Assembly (NCBI GenBank): GCA_029747015.1
Contig: JAKOGI010001958.1
Coordinates: forward strand, 16,001 to 80,000
Source: Carnegiea gigantea
Taxonomy: Eukaryota; Streptophyta; Magnoliopsida; Caryophyllales; Cactaceae
Reading direction: 5' to 3'
DNA: 64,000 bases
A program made the position numbers and the translations under genes. The notes under the pieces are model-generated. The model had not been told where the DNA came from, made no database searches, and saw only the letters and a list, made by a program, of their open reading frames with translations. Of this stretch, positions 45,870 to 56,064 are shown one piece after another. Every line of letters starts with the position of its first letter. Within the stretch, counting starts at the first letter, position 1.

Positions 45870-46870
45870 CAATTTGACGCAAAAAACGAATTTGAAAATA
45901 ACAGAATTGAAATGAGAAAAGGAGATGAATAAAACTTACTTTGATTTGAATTAATAAACTTGATACGAGGTTGGGAGATGGAGTACAGGATTTTTTGAGA
46001 GAAGGAGGAGGAGTAGTACAAGTAATTCGAACTGTTGGCTCTGCCTAATGCAGCGTTATGGAGTGTCTATTTATAGAATACAACATGGAATTAAAGGTAA
46101 ACAAGTGGACGATAAAGATTGAGTCTTATGTTGATAATTGCTGCCGACAATCTTGAATTATTGTTGCTTTGTGTTGAACTTGGACTGGAGCCACGTCAAA
46201 AGTAGAACAGTGCTGAGTGCAAAAGTGGAACAGTGCTGAGTAATAATGGACCTTGGACTATTCTTGAATTATTGTAGATAAGCTGTCCCGAACAACGTTT
46301 GATGAGCTGTCGTGAACAGTAGGCTTGAATGATTGTTCTGACGTCTTGAACTGTTTGGGGTGGTGGGTCATGATTTTGCATAATTACTTGCTTGGTTGAG
46401 TTATTGCGTGCCGTGTTGAACTTACTGGTTGAGTCATTGTGTGCCGTATTGAAATGTCTTTCAACGATGATGAGTCATCAGGCAAAATTGAATTGAAAGT
46501 TGACACGTTGAATGACCTTAATAATTGCTAGCTATCTTTGTTGAATCATTCTTCTTTGTCGTGCGAGGTAGATAGTGAATTGATTGTCCTTTGATCATGT
46601 GTAGACTTTGAATTATTCAATGAATTGAACTTGGCCAAGTGGATGGCTTGAGTGATAATGGAACTTTGGTCACGTGGAAGGACTTGAATGCTTGTATGCA
46701 TGATTATGGAATCGGATGGAATCCTACAAAACAAAAACTACATAAAGAAATAATGGCCCTTACTTTTGCCAAAGGCCGTGACCTTTGCGGGCTCTTTTCT
46801 TGATTTTGTTTTGGTAATTGTCATTTGTTCACTCTTTTTTTTTTTTTGAATAATAACGAGAAGTAGAAGT
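45870..46870 (-). promoter_or_regulatory. Unit K proximal LIR and leader, downstream of ORF2 type II
   Basis: Minus-strand LIR: a purine tract on the minus strand at 46832-46847, the conserved element at 46752-46794 with stem 46770-46787, TGACGTGG repeat near 46190, TATA box at 46068-46075, and a GTAAGT donor-like site near 45938. The leader runs to about 45875, where it joins protease-derived sequence. It could drive the short ORF at 45464-45850 and ORF2-I. Confidence 0.8.
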
Positions 46871-46880
46871 AGAAGGTTAC

Positions 46881-48113
46881 TTAGTAGTCATAAGGGTCTT
46901 GAGCACAGGGACCGCCCCATGGATCATAATCAGAATGATCCGAGGATGCGGGTGAATTGGAGGAAGCCGCTTTGGATAATAATAATTGTTTTTGTTTTTT
47001 GAGTAATTTGATTTCTCGCTTGAGTAATTGGAGTTCATCAAGCTCATTGGATGAGGTAGCTTTGCCTGTCTCATTGGATGAGGTAGCTTTGCCTGTGTCT
47101 TTTGAGGACTGTTCTTGCTTCTTTTGAGGGGTTGAGGGTTTGGTTGGAATCATTGATTGTGGTGTATGCAGCAGTTTTGCTTGAATAGTGTCTAAGGAAC
47201 AAAACTTGTTAACAGCAAATTTTTCCCACCATTTGATCTTATAGTCCCTGACGAGAGAGAATGATGCCGGTGGTGGATAATATTGCATAATACTGAAGGA
47301 CCAACAAAAAATCCATGGGATACCGAATTTCTTGTGGAATAGGATTTCTGTGAGGTTCAGAGGATTTGTGGCGTAGGTGGAATAAAATTGAAATGAGTTT
47401 TTGACTTCTTCTGGCCATATGATTTGCAGACTACCATAGATAGTCCACCATTCATAAAACCATAATGGAAAGGTAATTTTAGGTCTTGTATCAAAACTGA
47501 TGAACCAAGAATGATTGAATGGTCGGTAGAGAAGTATTTCATACCAAGCATTTTGATAATCAATATAGTGATAACCTGACGGATTGAATGGAACAGAAAA
47601 GGATTTGGTAGTATATGTAGTAGGCCAGTCTTTTCCTGTAAGAACTTTGAGGATACGACATTTGGAATAGGCTATAAAATTTGGTGTATGTTTATCGGGA
47701 ATGTGTTCTATTTCGACAGATTTTGAATCAACCAGGATAAGTTCATAAAATTGTCGTGTTTTGAATGGAGAATCAGGAATATGGTAGCATTCTGGAAGAA
47801 ACGTAGCTTTGACTAATTTATTGAGTTCAAGAAGAGATTGGGGTTCTCGGTATTTAGTATAGGCAACCGGATTGTGTATTGGTTTGGTGAAATATTTGGA
47901 TGGATCGAAAGAAGACGTTTGAGTAGGAGATGCAGGAGGTTTGATTGAGGCGTGAGCATAGGATAATGGAGGAAAATCTACAGAAGGTAAGGTTTGGAAC
48001 TGGTTTGTAACTGGGATTGAATATTGAGGATGGGTTTGGGTTGGAGTAGCAGGTGTCATGGCATATTGTTGTGAAGTTTGAATTTTTCTTTCATTTTTAT
48101 TGTCTTGATTCAT
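46881..48113 (-). CDS. Unit K ORF2 type II, uninterrupted, function unknown
   Basis: A complete 410-residue ORF with ATG at 48113. An acceptor-like pyrimidine run ending in TTTTCAG lies at 48122-48133. It starts after the ORF1 stop at 48198, so unlike family 1 it is not fused. Layout: polar N-terminus, Pro-rich region (PPLSYAHASIKPP), conserved core with FYELILVDSKSVE, CRILKVLTGKDW, SFSVPFNPSGYHYIDYQNAWYE, aromatic PLWFYEWWT, and IPWIFCWSFSIM, then RDYKIKWWEKF. A Ser/Thr/Lys linker, a short coiled coil (DELQLLKREIKLLKKQKQ) and an acidic DPYDY tail follow. No catalytic motif is recognised. It is the only unbroken type II copy in the window. Confidence 0.85.
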   Translation of the reverse strand: MNQDNKNERKIQTSQQYAMTPATPTQTHPQYSIPVTNQFQTLPSVDFPPLSYAHASIKPPASPTQTSSFDPSKYFTKPIHNPVAYTKYREPQSLLELNKLVKATFLPECYHIPDSPFKTRQFYELILVDSKSVEIEHIPDKHTPNFIAYSKCRILKVLTGKDWPTTYTTKSFSVPFNPSGYHYIDYQNAWYEILLYRPFNHSWFISFDTRPKITFPLWFYEWWTIYGSLQIIWPEEVKNSFQFYSTYATNPLNLTEILFHKKFGIPWIFCWSFSIMQYYPPPASFSLVRDYKIKWWEKFAVNKFCSLDTIQAKLLHTPQSMIPTKPSTPQKKQEQSSKDTGKATSSNETGKATSSNELDELQLLKREIKLLKKQKQLLLSKAASSNSPASSDHSDYDPWGGPCAQDPYDY

Positions 48114-48197
48114 AGTGGTGGCTGAAAATAAGATATTGAAGTTGTTAGTAGTAATAGAATAAAATTTTAGTTTTGGCCCATGAGAGTATTGAGTATG

Positions 48198-50405
48198 CTA
48201 AGTTTGGTTTTGTGTCAAGGGCTGATGATGTGATCCTTGTAAAAATTCTCGTGTTAAAAAATCAGGTAAAGAATTGTCTTTTCCTTGAATAAATTCAATG
48301 TCAAAATCAAAGGCAGATAAAATAGCTTGCCAGCGGGCGAACATTTGTTTAGAAACAATGTTTTGAACATCCTTTTGGAGAATTTCTTTTGCAGATTTGC
48401 AATCTATGTGAAGAAGAAATTTTTTATTAAATAAATCATCTTGAAATTTGGAGATACATAAAACGATTGATAAAATTTCTTTTTTAATTGTTGAATAATT
48501 CTTTTGAGTTTCATTCCAAATGCCAAAATGGTAGCGGACTATTTGTTCGACAGAAGCGGAGGGGAGTCTCCTCTGTTGAAGGATACCGCCATAGCCTATG
48601 TCGGAGGCATCAGTTTAGACTATCATGAAGGCATTTGGGTGGGGTATTCCAAGACATGGTAAGGTTTTGATCTTTTGTTTGAGTAGCTTGACAATATTAG
48701 TATGTTCTTCAGACCATGGAGGAGAATCCTTTCGTAATCTTTTATAGAGAGCTTCACAAAACTGTCTTAATTTTGGGAAGAATTCAGACACATAATTAAG
48801 ACAACCCAGAAAACGTTGTAGTTGAGTTTTATCTTTGATTTCGTCTGGAAATTTATCTACAAATTCAATTGCCCTAGCAATTGGGCGTATAGTGCCTTGA
48901 TAGATATCATGTCCTAAAAATCTAATTTTGGTTTGGAATAGTTTCATCTTTGGTACTGATACAACTAATCCATTCTTTTTTATAACGTGTAAAAAGGTAT
49001 GAAGATGTTTAAAATGCTGATCAATACTATTGGAATAGACGAGAACATCATCTATATATACTATTGTGAAGTGAGTATAAGGATTGAAAATATCATTCAT
49101 AATGTTTTGAAATTCCAAAGGTGCGTTCTTTAAGCCAAAGGGGATGACATTCCACTCATAATGTCCGAATGGGATGGTAAATGCTGTCTTATACCTATCT
49201 TCCTCTTTAATTTGAATCTGCCAAAAACCACTTTTCATATCGAATTTTGAGAATATTGTTGCCTCATATAACCGATTGAGTAAGTCACGTTTATTAGGAA
49301 TGGGATATCGGATCCATTGTAATACTTTGTTTAAAGGTTTATAATTAATAACTAAACGAGGGACACCTCGCTCCTTTTCTGCTTGATTGTTAACATAAAA
49401 TGTTGCACAGCTCTAAGGGGACTTAGATGGTCTAATTAATCCCTTTTTTAATAAGGTTTCTATTTCCTTTTTACAGAATTCAAGGAGTTCTTTATTCATT
49501 TGAATGGGTCTAGCTTTAGTTGGAATATTTTTTTCAGAGAAATCTTTTTCATAAGGAAGTGATATGATATGCTTTTTTCTTTGCCAAAAGGCATTGGGAA
49601 GATCAGAGCATACTTCAGTTTTAAACAATTCGTATAGTTTGTGTATTTGCTTTTGAATAGAGGGTTGTTGCAACCTTTCTTCAATTTTTTTATAAATAAT
49701 TTCATTTTGTAAACATTGAATATGTTTTTTCTTTTCGTGAAGAAGATTGATTTGTTTTAATATGAAGGAATTTTGTAATAAAGATAACTCTTTGTGATAA
49801 ATAGGGGCGACAAATTTGAATGATATTATTGTTCTCATAACCTCTGTATGCACACCAATTTGATCTACATTGAATGGATAGATTTGAGTCATGAAAGGAG
49901 TTCCAAGAATGACTTCTTGACCTATATCTCGTACTAAGATGAATGAGTTTTTAAAACAAAATCCCTAATTGCATATATAAGCATTAGATAATTTATACCT
50001 AATTTGCAATGCCGTACCATTAGCATTATGGAGCCGTTCTTTTGTTTTTTCATAATATATAGAGGGAATTAATCCTTCCTGAATACAATTTCGATCTGCG
50101 CCACTATCTAGTAGTGCAATAGTATTGAATTCAAAACTATCTTTAATTCTTAGAGTAATATGAATATACCATTTTTGGAAATTTATTTGATTAACAGTTG
50201 AAACAAATTGTTGATCTAAAGAAGGACTATTCTTAATGAATGGTAACCTCATTTCTAATTCAAGATCTTTTATTTGTAATAAATTTTTATATAATTTCTT
50301 CATTTGTTCCTTTAATCTATTAACTTCGTTCTTTAAGTCTTGAATATTAACTAGTTTTAAAATATTTGGAATCCTACGTGTTTCAAATATTTTATTGATA
50401 CTTAT
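48198..50405 (-). pseudogene. Unit K ORF1, protease, RT and RNase H, 5' truncated
   Basis: A single frame runs from the (TA)n edge near 50405 to the ORF1 stop at 48198-48200, broken by stops at 49965, 49413 and 48615. Protease has DSGAD near 50090-50105. RT shows YIDD at 49047-49058 and the LGCLNYVSEFFP connection near 48790. RNase H follows the stop at 48615. Movement protein, coat and zinc knuckle are missing because the unit is cut at the (TA)n tract at the same point as unit I. The stop at 49965 is also present in unit M, so K and M share a broken ancestor. Confidence 0.85.
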
Positions 50406-50417
50406 CTTATGAGGAGG

Positions 50418-50434
50418 TATATATATATTTACGT

Positions 50435-50501
<67 letters not shown>

Positions 50502-50523
50502 TATATATATATATATATGTATA
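50418..50523. repeat. (TA)n tract between units K and L
   Basis: AT-dinucleotide tract with ACGTAT/ATACGT edges. It joins minus-strand protease sequence of K to plus-strand LIR sequence of L. Confidence 0.92.
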
Positions 50524-51058
50524 CGTAAACATCATCTAAACGAATATTCAAGACGTTAGGACAATCATTCAAGCATACTGTTCACGACATCTCATCAAAC
50601 ACTGTTCGGGACAGCTCATCTACAATAATTTAAGAATAGTCCAAGGTCCATTATTACTCAGCACTATTTCACTTTTGACGTGGCTCCAGTCCAAGTTCAA
50701 CACAAAGCAACAATAATTTAAGAATAGTCCAAGGTCCATTATTACCCAGCACTGTTGCGCTTTTGACGTGGCTCCAGTCCAAGTTCAACACAAAGTAACA
50801 ATAATTCAAGATTGTCGGCAGCAATTATCAACACAAGACTCAATCTTTATCGTCCACTTGTTTACCTTTAATTCCATGTTGTATTCAATAAATAGACACT
50901 CCATAACGCTGCATTAGGGAGAACAAACAATTAGAATCAATCACTAAGAAAACTTGTACTACTCCTCCTCCTTCTCTCAAAAAAATGCCTGTACTCCATC
51001 TCCCAACCTTGTATCAAGTTTATTAATTCAAATCAAAGTAAGTTTTATTCATCTCCTT
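50524..51058 (+). promoter_or_regulatory. Unit L, isolated plus-strand family 2 LIR
   Basis: LIR fragment with two tandem 88-bp repeats (50624-50711 and 50712-50799), each with TGACGTGG, then a weakened TATA (AATAAATA near 50886), and a leader with GTAAGT near 51038. It ends at (TA)n. No coding sequence. It mirrors unit J. Confidence 0.82.
50624..50799 (+). repeat. 88-bp tandem repeat in the unit L promoter
   Basis: Two adjacent 88-bp units differ at only a few positions. Each contains TGACGTGG, an as-1/ACGT-type motif, about 90-180 bp upstream of the TATA position. Confidence 0.88.
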
Positions 51059-51091
<33 letters not shown>

Positions 51092-51129
51092 TATATATTA
51101 TATATAATATATATTGTAGATATACACAT

Positions 51130-51161
<32 letters not shown>

Positions 51162-51239
51162 CGCATATATAATATATATACACACACATATATATATTAT
51201 AGATATATATAATATATATATACAATATATATAATATAT

Positions 51240-51282
<43 letters not shown>

Positions 51283-51485
51283 TAGATAGATAGATAGAAC
51301 ACATACACATATGTATCTATCTAGTATATATGTGTGTGTGTGTGTGTGTAATATATATATATATGTATATATATAGCCTATTTATATATGTATGTGTATG
51401 TATGTATGTATGTATACATATATGTATGTATACATACATACATATATTGTATATAGATATTATATATATACATTATATATATATC

Positions 51486-51528
<43 letters not shown>

Positions 51529-51556
51529 TATGCATATACATACATATATATATATA
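51059..51556. repeat. (TA)n-rich microsatellite between opposed LIRs L and M
   Basis: About 0.5 kb of AT repeats with GATA, GT and ATGT sub-tracts. Viral leader sequence abuts it on both sides in opposite orientation. Confidence 0.95.
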
Positions 51557-52480
51557 AACTTGATACAAGGTTGGGAGATAGAGTACAGGATTTTTTGGGA
51601 GAAGGAGGAGGAGTAGTGCAAGTCATTCTAATTGTTGGTTCTGATTGTTGGTTCTATTGTTGGTTCTCCTTAATGCAGCGTTATGGAGTGTCTATTTATG
51701 GAATACAACATGGAATTAAAGGTAAATAAGTGGACGATAAAAATTGAGTCTCGTGTTGATAATTGCTGCCGATAATCTTGCATTATTGTTGCTTTGTGTT
51801 GAACTTGGACTGGAGCCACGTCAAAAGTGGAACAGTGCTGAGTAATAATGGACCTTGGATTATTCTTGAATTATTGTCCCCTTTGGAACAGTATTTTCAA
51901 TAATTGCGGATGAGCCGTCGTGAACAGTGTGTGATGAGCCATCGTGAACAGTATGCTTGAATGATTGTCCTAACGTCTTGAACTGTTTGGTATGCTGAGT
52001 CATAGTTTTGCATTATTGCGTGCCATGTTGAGCTGTCTTTTGATGATGATGAGTCATCAGGGAAAATTGAATTGAAAGTTGACACGTTGAATGACTTTAA
52101 TAATTGCTAGCTAGCTTTTGTTGAATCATTCTTCTTTATTGTGCAAGGTGGATAGTGAATTGATTGTCCTTTGATCATGTGTAGACTTTAAATTATTCAA
52201 TGAATTGAACTTGGCCAAGTGGATGGCTTGAGTGATAATGGAACTTTGGTCACATGGAAGGACTTGAATGCTTGTATGCATGATTATGGAATCGAATGGA
52301 ATCCTGCAAAACAAAAACTACGTAAAGAAATAATGGCCCTTACTTTTGCTAAAGGCCGTGACCCTTGCGGGCTCTTTTCTTGATTTTGTTTTGGTAATTG
52401 TCTTTTGTTCTTTTTCTTTTTTTTTCTTTTTTTTTTTGAATAATGACGAGGAGTCGAAAATCTACGCAATAGTCATAAGG
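51557..52480 (-). promoter_or_regulatory. Unit M distal LIR, downstream of ORF2 type I
   Basis: Minus-strand LIR colinear with 43711-44600. An all-purine tract on the minus strand lies at 52408-52437, the stem element near 52350-52370, TGACGTGG near 51815, and a TATA box with one changed base at 51693-51700. Confidence 0.8.
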
Positions 52481-52535
52481 ATCTGGCGCACAAGGATTAT
52501 CTCATGTAACAAAGGATGAATTGATCAGGGAGTAA

Positions 52536-53163
52536 TTAGTTGCGAAAATGAAAATAATCATCTTGTAGATATTTGCACCGTAGACCATATGGTGTGTGAA
52601 TAAGACAGGAAGCATCGATTTGGAATGGATAGTGTAATGGTATGAGGACTTGAGTATGACTTTGATCAACTGGACAAATATGAACATCAGGGAACATTTT
52701 TGAAACAAATTTGAAAATATGAGGTTCAAAAGCTGTCCAATATTCAAGGTGTTTGCGGAACCATTTGAAATAATTAATATACCCAGTAGGCATAACGATG
52801 CGAACTGGCTTATTGTTGACATATTGAACAAGCGTTTGATAGGCTTTAATGAGTTTGGGATAACTGTAAAATGATATTTCAGATGAATTATACCTGTCTT
52901 GATAATCAATGAAGATAAAATAGGAGTGGTCCATGTGAAAAATTTGGTAATTGAATGGAATTGGAGTCATTGATTAGGTTTTTGCCTTTGTCGTTATTGT
53001 CCATGGTGGGATATGTATGAAAATGTTTTAATAGTTCAGAAGAAAATATTTGAGTGGACGATGAAGGATGTTGAATTGAGGCTTGAGGGATTTTGTTGGA
53101 TTGTGAACTTTGAAATTGAGTTGGATCAGGGACTGCATAGGGAAGATAGGTTTGAGTATTCAT
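52536..53163 (-). pseudogene. Unit M ORF2 type I, frameshifted
   Basis: Colinear with unit K ORF2-I: ATG at 53163, first frame stopping at 52906, conserved core in another frame from 52970 to 52536. It shares the same shift and missing stretch as K. Function unknown. Confidence 0.77.
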
Positions 53164-53324
53164 GGTAAAGGACTGAGATATTTGAAGTGTTGATGGCGGA
53201 AAATAAATTATGGTTGTTAGAATAGAGAAAATGCTTTGTCAAGGTGTTGAAGACTTGTTTTGCTTAAAAACCTTTTGAAAAAATAGTTTTGGAAATATTT
53301 TACTCCGCATTGAATGGGTGCAGG

Positions 53325-53711
53325 TTAGATGATTTGATATTGGCCTATGCAGGTATTGAGTATTCTAAGATTGGTTTGCCAATAGTCTATGGTTTTTTCT
53401 AAATCATGATGCTGGCAAGCTAATTGATGATACTCATGTAACCATTTTGTATAAAAGTCTTTAAACTCTATTGAGGCTATATGATTGCGTAAGCTAATGG
53501 TTAATTCTTCAGGTTGTTTATTTATTTCTTGCAATTTCTTTAGATCATTATTAAGTCATTGAATGAGGTCACGTTGTTCTAATTTATACCAGTATTTTGG
53601 ATTATTACATTCAATTACATTAATTTGCTTTGTTATTGAAGCATTTTGTAATAAAGGTAAATCGTTTTGATCAATAGAATTGACAAATTTGAATGATATT
53701 GTAGTTTCCAT
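53325..53711 (-). pseudogene. Unit M copy of the unrecognised RT-replacing domain
   Basis: Starts METTISFKF at 53711 and ends at 53325, aligned to 45464-45850 of unit K. A stop at 53556-53558 interrupts it and a few residues differ. The leader-to-protease join upstream is identical to that of unit K, so the structure was present before the K/M duplication. Confidence 0.7.
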
Positions 53712-53729
53712 AATTTCCAAGGATGCACA

Positions 53730-54740
53730 TCAATTTGACGCAAAAAACGAATTTGAAAATAACAGAATTGAAATGAGAAAAGGAGATGAATAAAACTTAC
53801 TTTGATTTGAATTAATAAACTTGATACAAGGTTGGGAGATGGAGTACAGGATTTTTTGAGAGAAGGAGGAGGAGTAGTACAAGTAATTCTAATTGTTGGT
53901 TCTCCCTAATGCAGTGTTATAGAGTGTCTATTTATAAAATACAACATGGAATTAAAGGTAAACAAGTGGACGATAAAGATTGAGTCTTGTGTTGATAATT
54001 GCTGCCGACAATCTTGTATTATTGTTGCTTTGTGTTGAACTTGGACTGGAGCCACGTCAAAAGTGGAACAGTGCTGAGTAATAATGGACCTTGGACTATT
54101 CTTGAATTATTGTTGCTTTGTGTTGAACTTGGACTGGAGCCACATCAAAAGTGGAATAGTGCTGAGTAATAATGGACCTTGGACTATTCTTGAATTATTG
54201 TAGATGAGCTGTCCCGAACAGTGTTTGATGAACTGTCGTGAACAGTATGCTTGAATGATTGTCCTAAAGTCTTGAACTGTCATAGTTTTGTATTATTGCG
54301 TGTCGTGTTGAACTGTCTTTTGATGAGGATGAGTCATCAGGCAAAATTGAATTGAAAGTTGACACGTTGAATGACTTTAAGAAATGCTAGCTAGCTTTTG
54401 TTGAATCATTCTTCTTTGTCGTGCAAGGTGGATAGTGAAATTGATTGTCCTTTGATCATGTGTAGACTTTGAATTATTCAATGAATTGAACTTGGCCAAG
54501 TGGATGGCTTGAGTGATAATGGAACCTTGGTCACATGGAAGGACTTGAATGCTTGTATGCATGATTATGGAATCGAATGGAATCTCGCAAAACAAAAACT
54601 ACGTAAAGAAATAATGGCCCTTACTTTTGCCAAAGGCCGTAACCTTTGCGGGCTCTTTTCTTGATTTTGTTTTGGTAATTGTCGTTTTTTCTCTCTCTTT
54701 TTTTTTTTTTTTTGGAATAATGATAAGGAGTAGAAGTAGA
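53730..54740 (-). promoter_or_regulatory. Unit M proximal LIR and leader, downstream of ORF2 type II
   Basis: Minus-strand LIR with a purine tract at 54685-54713, stem element near 54635-54655, two 88-bp repeats at 54018-54105 and 54106-54193, a TATA box at 53929-53936, and a GTAAGT donor-like site near 53798. In the second 88-bp unit the TGACG motif is changed. Confidence 0.82.
54018..54193 (-). repeat. 88-bp tandem repeat in the unit M promoter
   Basis: Two adjacent 88-bp copies of the same module as at 50624-50799, in reverse orientation. Units K (46.2 kb and 43.96 kb) carry about one copy, so copy number varies among LIRs. Confidence 0.88.
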
Positions 54741-54747
54741 AAGTTAC

Positions 54748-55980
54748 TTAGTAGTCATAAGGGTCTTGAGCACAGGGACCGCCCCATGGATCATACTCAG
54801 AATGATCCGAGGATGCGGGTGAATTGGAGGAAGCCGCTTTGGATAATAATAATTATTTTTGTTTTTTGAGTAATTTGATTTCTCGCTTGAGTAATTGGAG
54901 TTCATCAAGCTCATTGGATGAGGTAGCTTTGCCTGTCTCATTGGAAGAGGTAGCTTTGCCTGTGCCTTTTGAGGACCGTTCTTGCTTCTTTTGAGGGGTT
55001 GAGGGTGTGGTTGGAATCATTGATTGTGGTGTATGCAGCAGTTTTGCTTGAACAACGTCTAACGAACAAAACTTGTTAACAGCAAATTTTTCCCACCATT
55101 TGATCTTATAGTCCCTGACGAGAGACAATGATGCCGGTGGTGGATAATTTTGCATAATACTGAAGGACCAACAAAAAATCCATGGGATACCGAATTTCTT
55201 GTGGAATAGGATTTCTGTGAGGTCCGGAGGATTTGTGGCATAGGTGGAATAAAATTGAAATGAGTTTTTGACTTCTTCTAGCCATATGATTTGCAGACTA
55301 CCATAGATAGTCCACCATTCATAAAACCATAATGGAAAGGTAATTTCAGGTCTTGTATCAAAACTAATGAACCAAGAATGATTGAATGGTCGGTAGAGAA
55401 ATGTTTCATACCAAGCATTTTGATAATCAATATAGTGATAACCTGACGGATTGAATGGAGCAGAAAAGGATTTGGTAGTATATATAGTAGGCCAGTCTTT
55501 TACTGTAAGAACTTTGAGGATACGGCATTTGGAATAGGCTATAAAATTTGGTGTATGTTTATCGGGAATGTGTTCTATTTCCACAGATTTTGAATCAACC
55601 AGGATAAGTTCATAAAATTGTCGTGTTTTTAATGGAGAATCGGGAATATGGTAGCATTCTGGAAGAAATGTAGCTTTGACTAATTTATTGAGTTCGAGAA
55701 GAGATTGGGGTTCTCGGTATTTAGTATAGGCAATCGGATTGTGTATTGGTTTGGTGAAATATTTGGATGTATCGAAAGAAGACGTTTGAGTAGGAGATGC
55801 AGGAGGTTTGATTGAGGCGTGAGCATAGGATAATGGAGGAAAATCTGCAAAAGGTAAGGTTTAGAACTGGTTTGTAACTGGGATTGAATATTGAGGATGG
55901 GTTTGGGTTGGAGTAGCAGGTGTCATGGCATATTGCTGTGAAGTTTTAATTTTTCTTTCTTTTTTATTGTCTTGATTCAT
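54748..55980 (-). pseudogene. Unit M ORF2 type II with two stops
   Basis: ATG at 55980 and natural stop at 54748-54750, the same length as the unit K protein (410 codons). Stops at 55861-55863 and near 54853 break it; no frameshift. All core blocks of the K protein are present, including the aromatic PLWFYEWWT and the coiled-coil DELQLLKREIK. Acceptor-like TTTTCAG precedes the ATG. Confidence 0.84.
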
Positions 55981-56064
55981 AGTGGTGGCTGAAAATAAGA
56001 TATTGAAGTTGTTAGTAGTAATAGAATAAAATAATAATTTTGGCCCATGCAGGTATTGAATATG

